From Thermodesulfobacteriota bacterium (lineage in GTDB: Bacteria > Desulfobacterota > SM23-61), in the NCBI GenBank assembly GCA_030018715.1, contig JASEHN010000175.1:1-6556 (forward strand): a stretch of 6,556 nt of DNA. Reading direction: 5' to 3'. The number at the start of each line of letters is the position of its first letter. Within the stretch, counting starts at the first letter, position 1. Of this stretch, positions 6,529-6,556 are shown piece by piece. A model generated the notes under the pieces. It worked only from the letters and a program-made list of their open reading frames with translations. It was not told the DNA's origin and searched no databases. The position numbers were made by a program, and so were the translations under genes.

Positions 6529-6556
6529 CTGTCCGCCTGAGGCGGACGGCTTTCGC
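6529..6556 (-). repeat. Palindromic repeat, copy 2 (right arm of an inverted pair, reaching the window edge)
   Basis: The core GTCCGCCTGAGGCGGAC (6531-6547) is the reverse complement of the copy 1 core, 24 bp away from the end of copy 1. Matching flanks run to the last base of the window, so the repeat may continue beyond it. The two copies can pair with each other or fold separately. Confidence 0.85.

Noticed and set aside
6531..6556. Second palindrome as an intrinsic terminator
   Set aside because: The stem is strong, but the following bases (GGCTTTCGC) are not a T-tract. Its mirror copy 28 bp away fits a dispersed repeat better.

Overview
The window is part of a cell-surface polysaccharide cluster (O-antigen, capsule or exopolysaccharide type). 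It probably comes from a Gram-negative environmental bacterium. The supporting features are an O-antigen ligase/polymerase-like membrane protein, two GT4 glycosyltransferases, GDP-mannose 4,6-dehydratase, a polyprenyl-phosphate sugar-1-phosphate transferase and a GT2 glycosyltransferase. The DNA is moderately AT-rich, and ribosome-binding sites are of the usual GGAG/AAGG kind. No gene here fixes the taxon. The dispersed-type palindromes and the heptamer array look like those of repeat-rich environmental genomes, but this is only an impression.

Layout. (1) 71-688 (+): C-terminal half of an O-antigen ligase/polymerase-like protein. Its N-terminal half is missing or out of frame. (2) 676-1779 (+): GT4 glycosyltransferase, overlapping gene 1 by 13 bp. 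(3) A 101-bp gap, then 1881-2849 (+): gmd. (4) 2860-4055 (+): a second GT4 glycosyltransferase, split between two frames at a run of eight G (2918-2925). (5) 4039-5442 (+): initiating polyprenyl-phosphate sugar-1-P transferase, GTG start, overlapping gene 4 by 17 bp. (6) 5443-5600: a gap between convergent genes, almost filled by degenerate 7-bp repeats. (7) 5601-6314 (-): GT2 glycosyltransferase, facing the others. (8) 6315-6556: non-coding, ending in two GC-rich palindromes that are reverse complements of each other.

How the genes work together (inference from families). The sugar-1-P transferase would load the first sugar on undecaprenyl phosphate. The two GT4 enzymes would extend the chain in the cytoplasm. 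Gmd would make GDP-4-keto-6-deoxy-mannose, the precursor of GDP-D-rhamnose, GDP-L-fucose or GDP-perosamine; the finishing enzyme lies outside the window. The Wzy/WaaL-like protein would polymerise or ligate the product. The GT2 may make a polyprenyl-linked sugar or add a branch.

The most notable points are the G8 tract that breaks a glycosyltransferase at its conserved GGEK motif (phase-variable switch, recoding site, decay or sequence error), the in-phase heptamer array between convergent genes, and the paired palindromes at the right edge. I found no RNA gene, CRISPR array, insertion sequence or clearly new multi-gene system.
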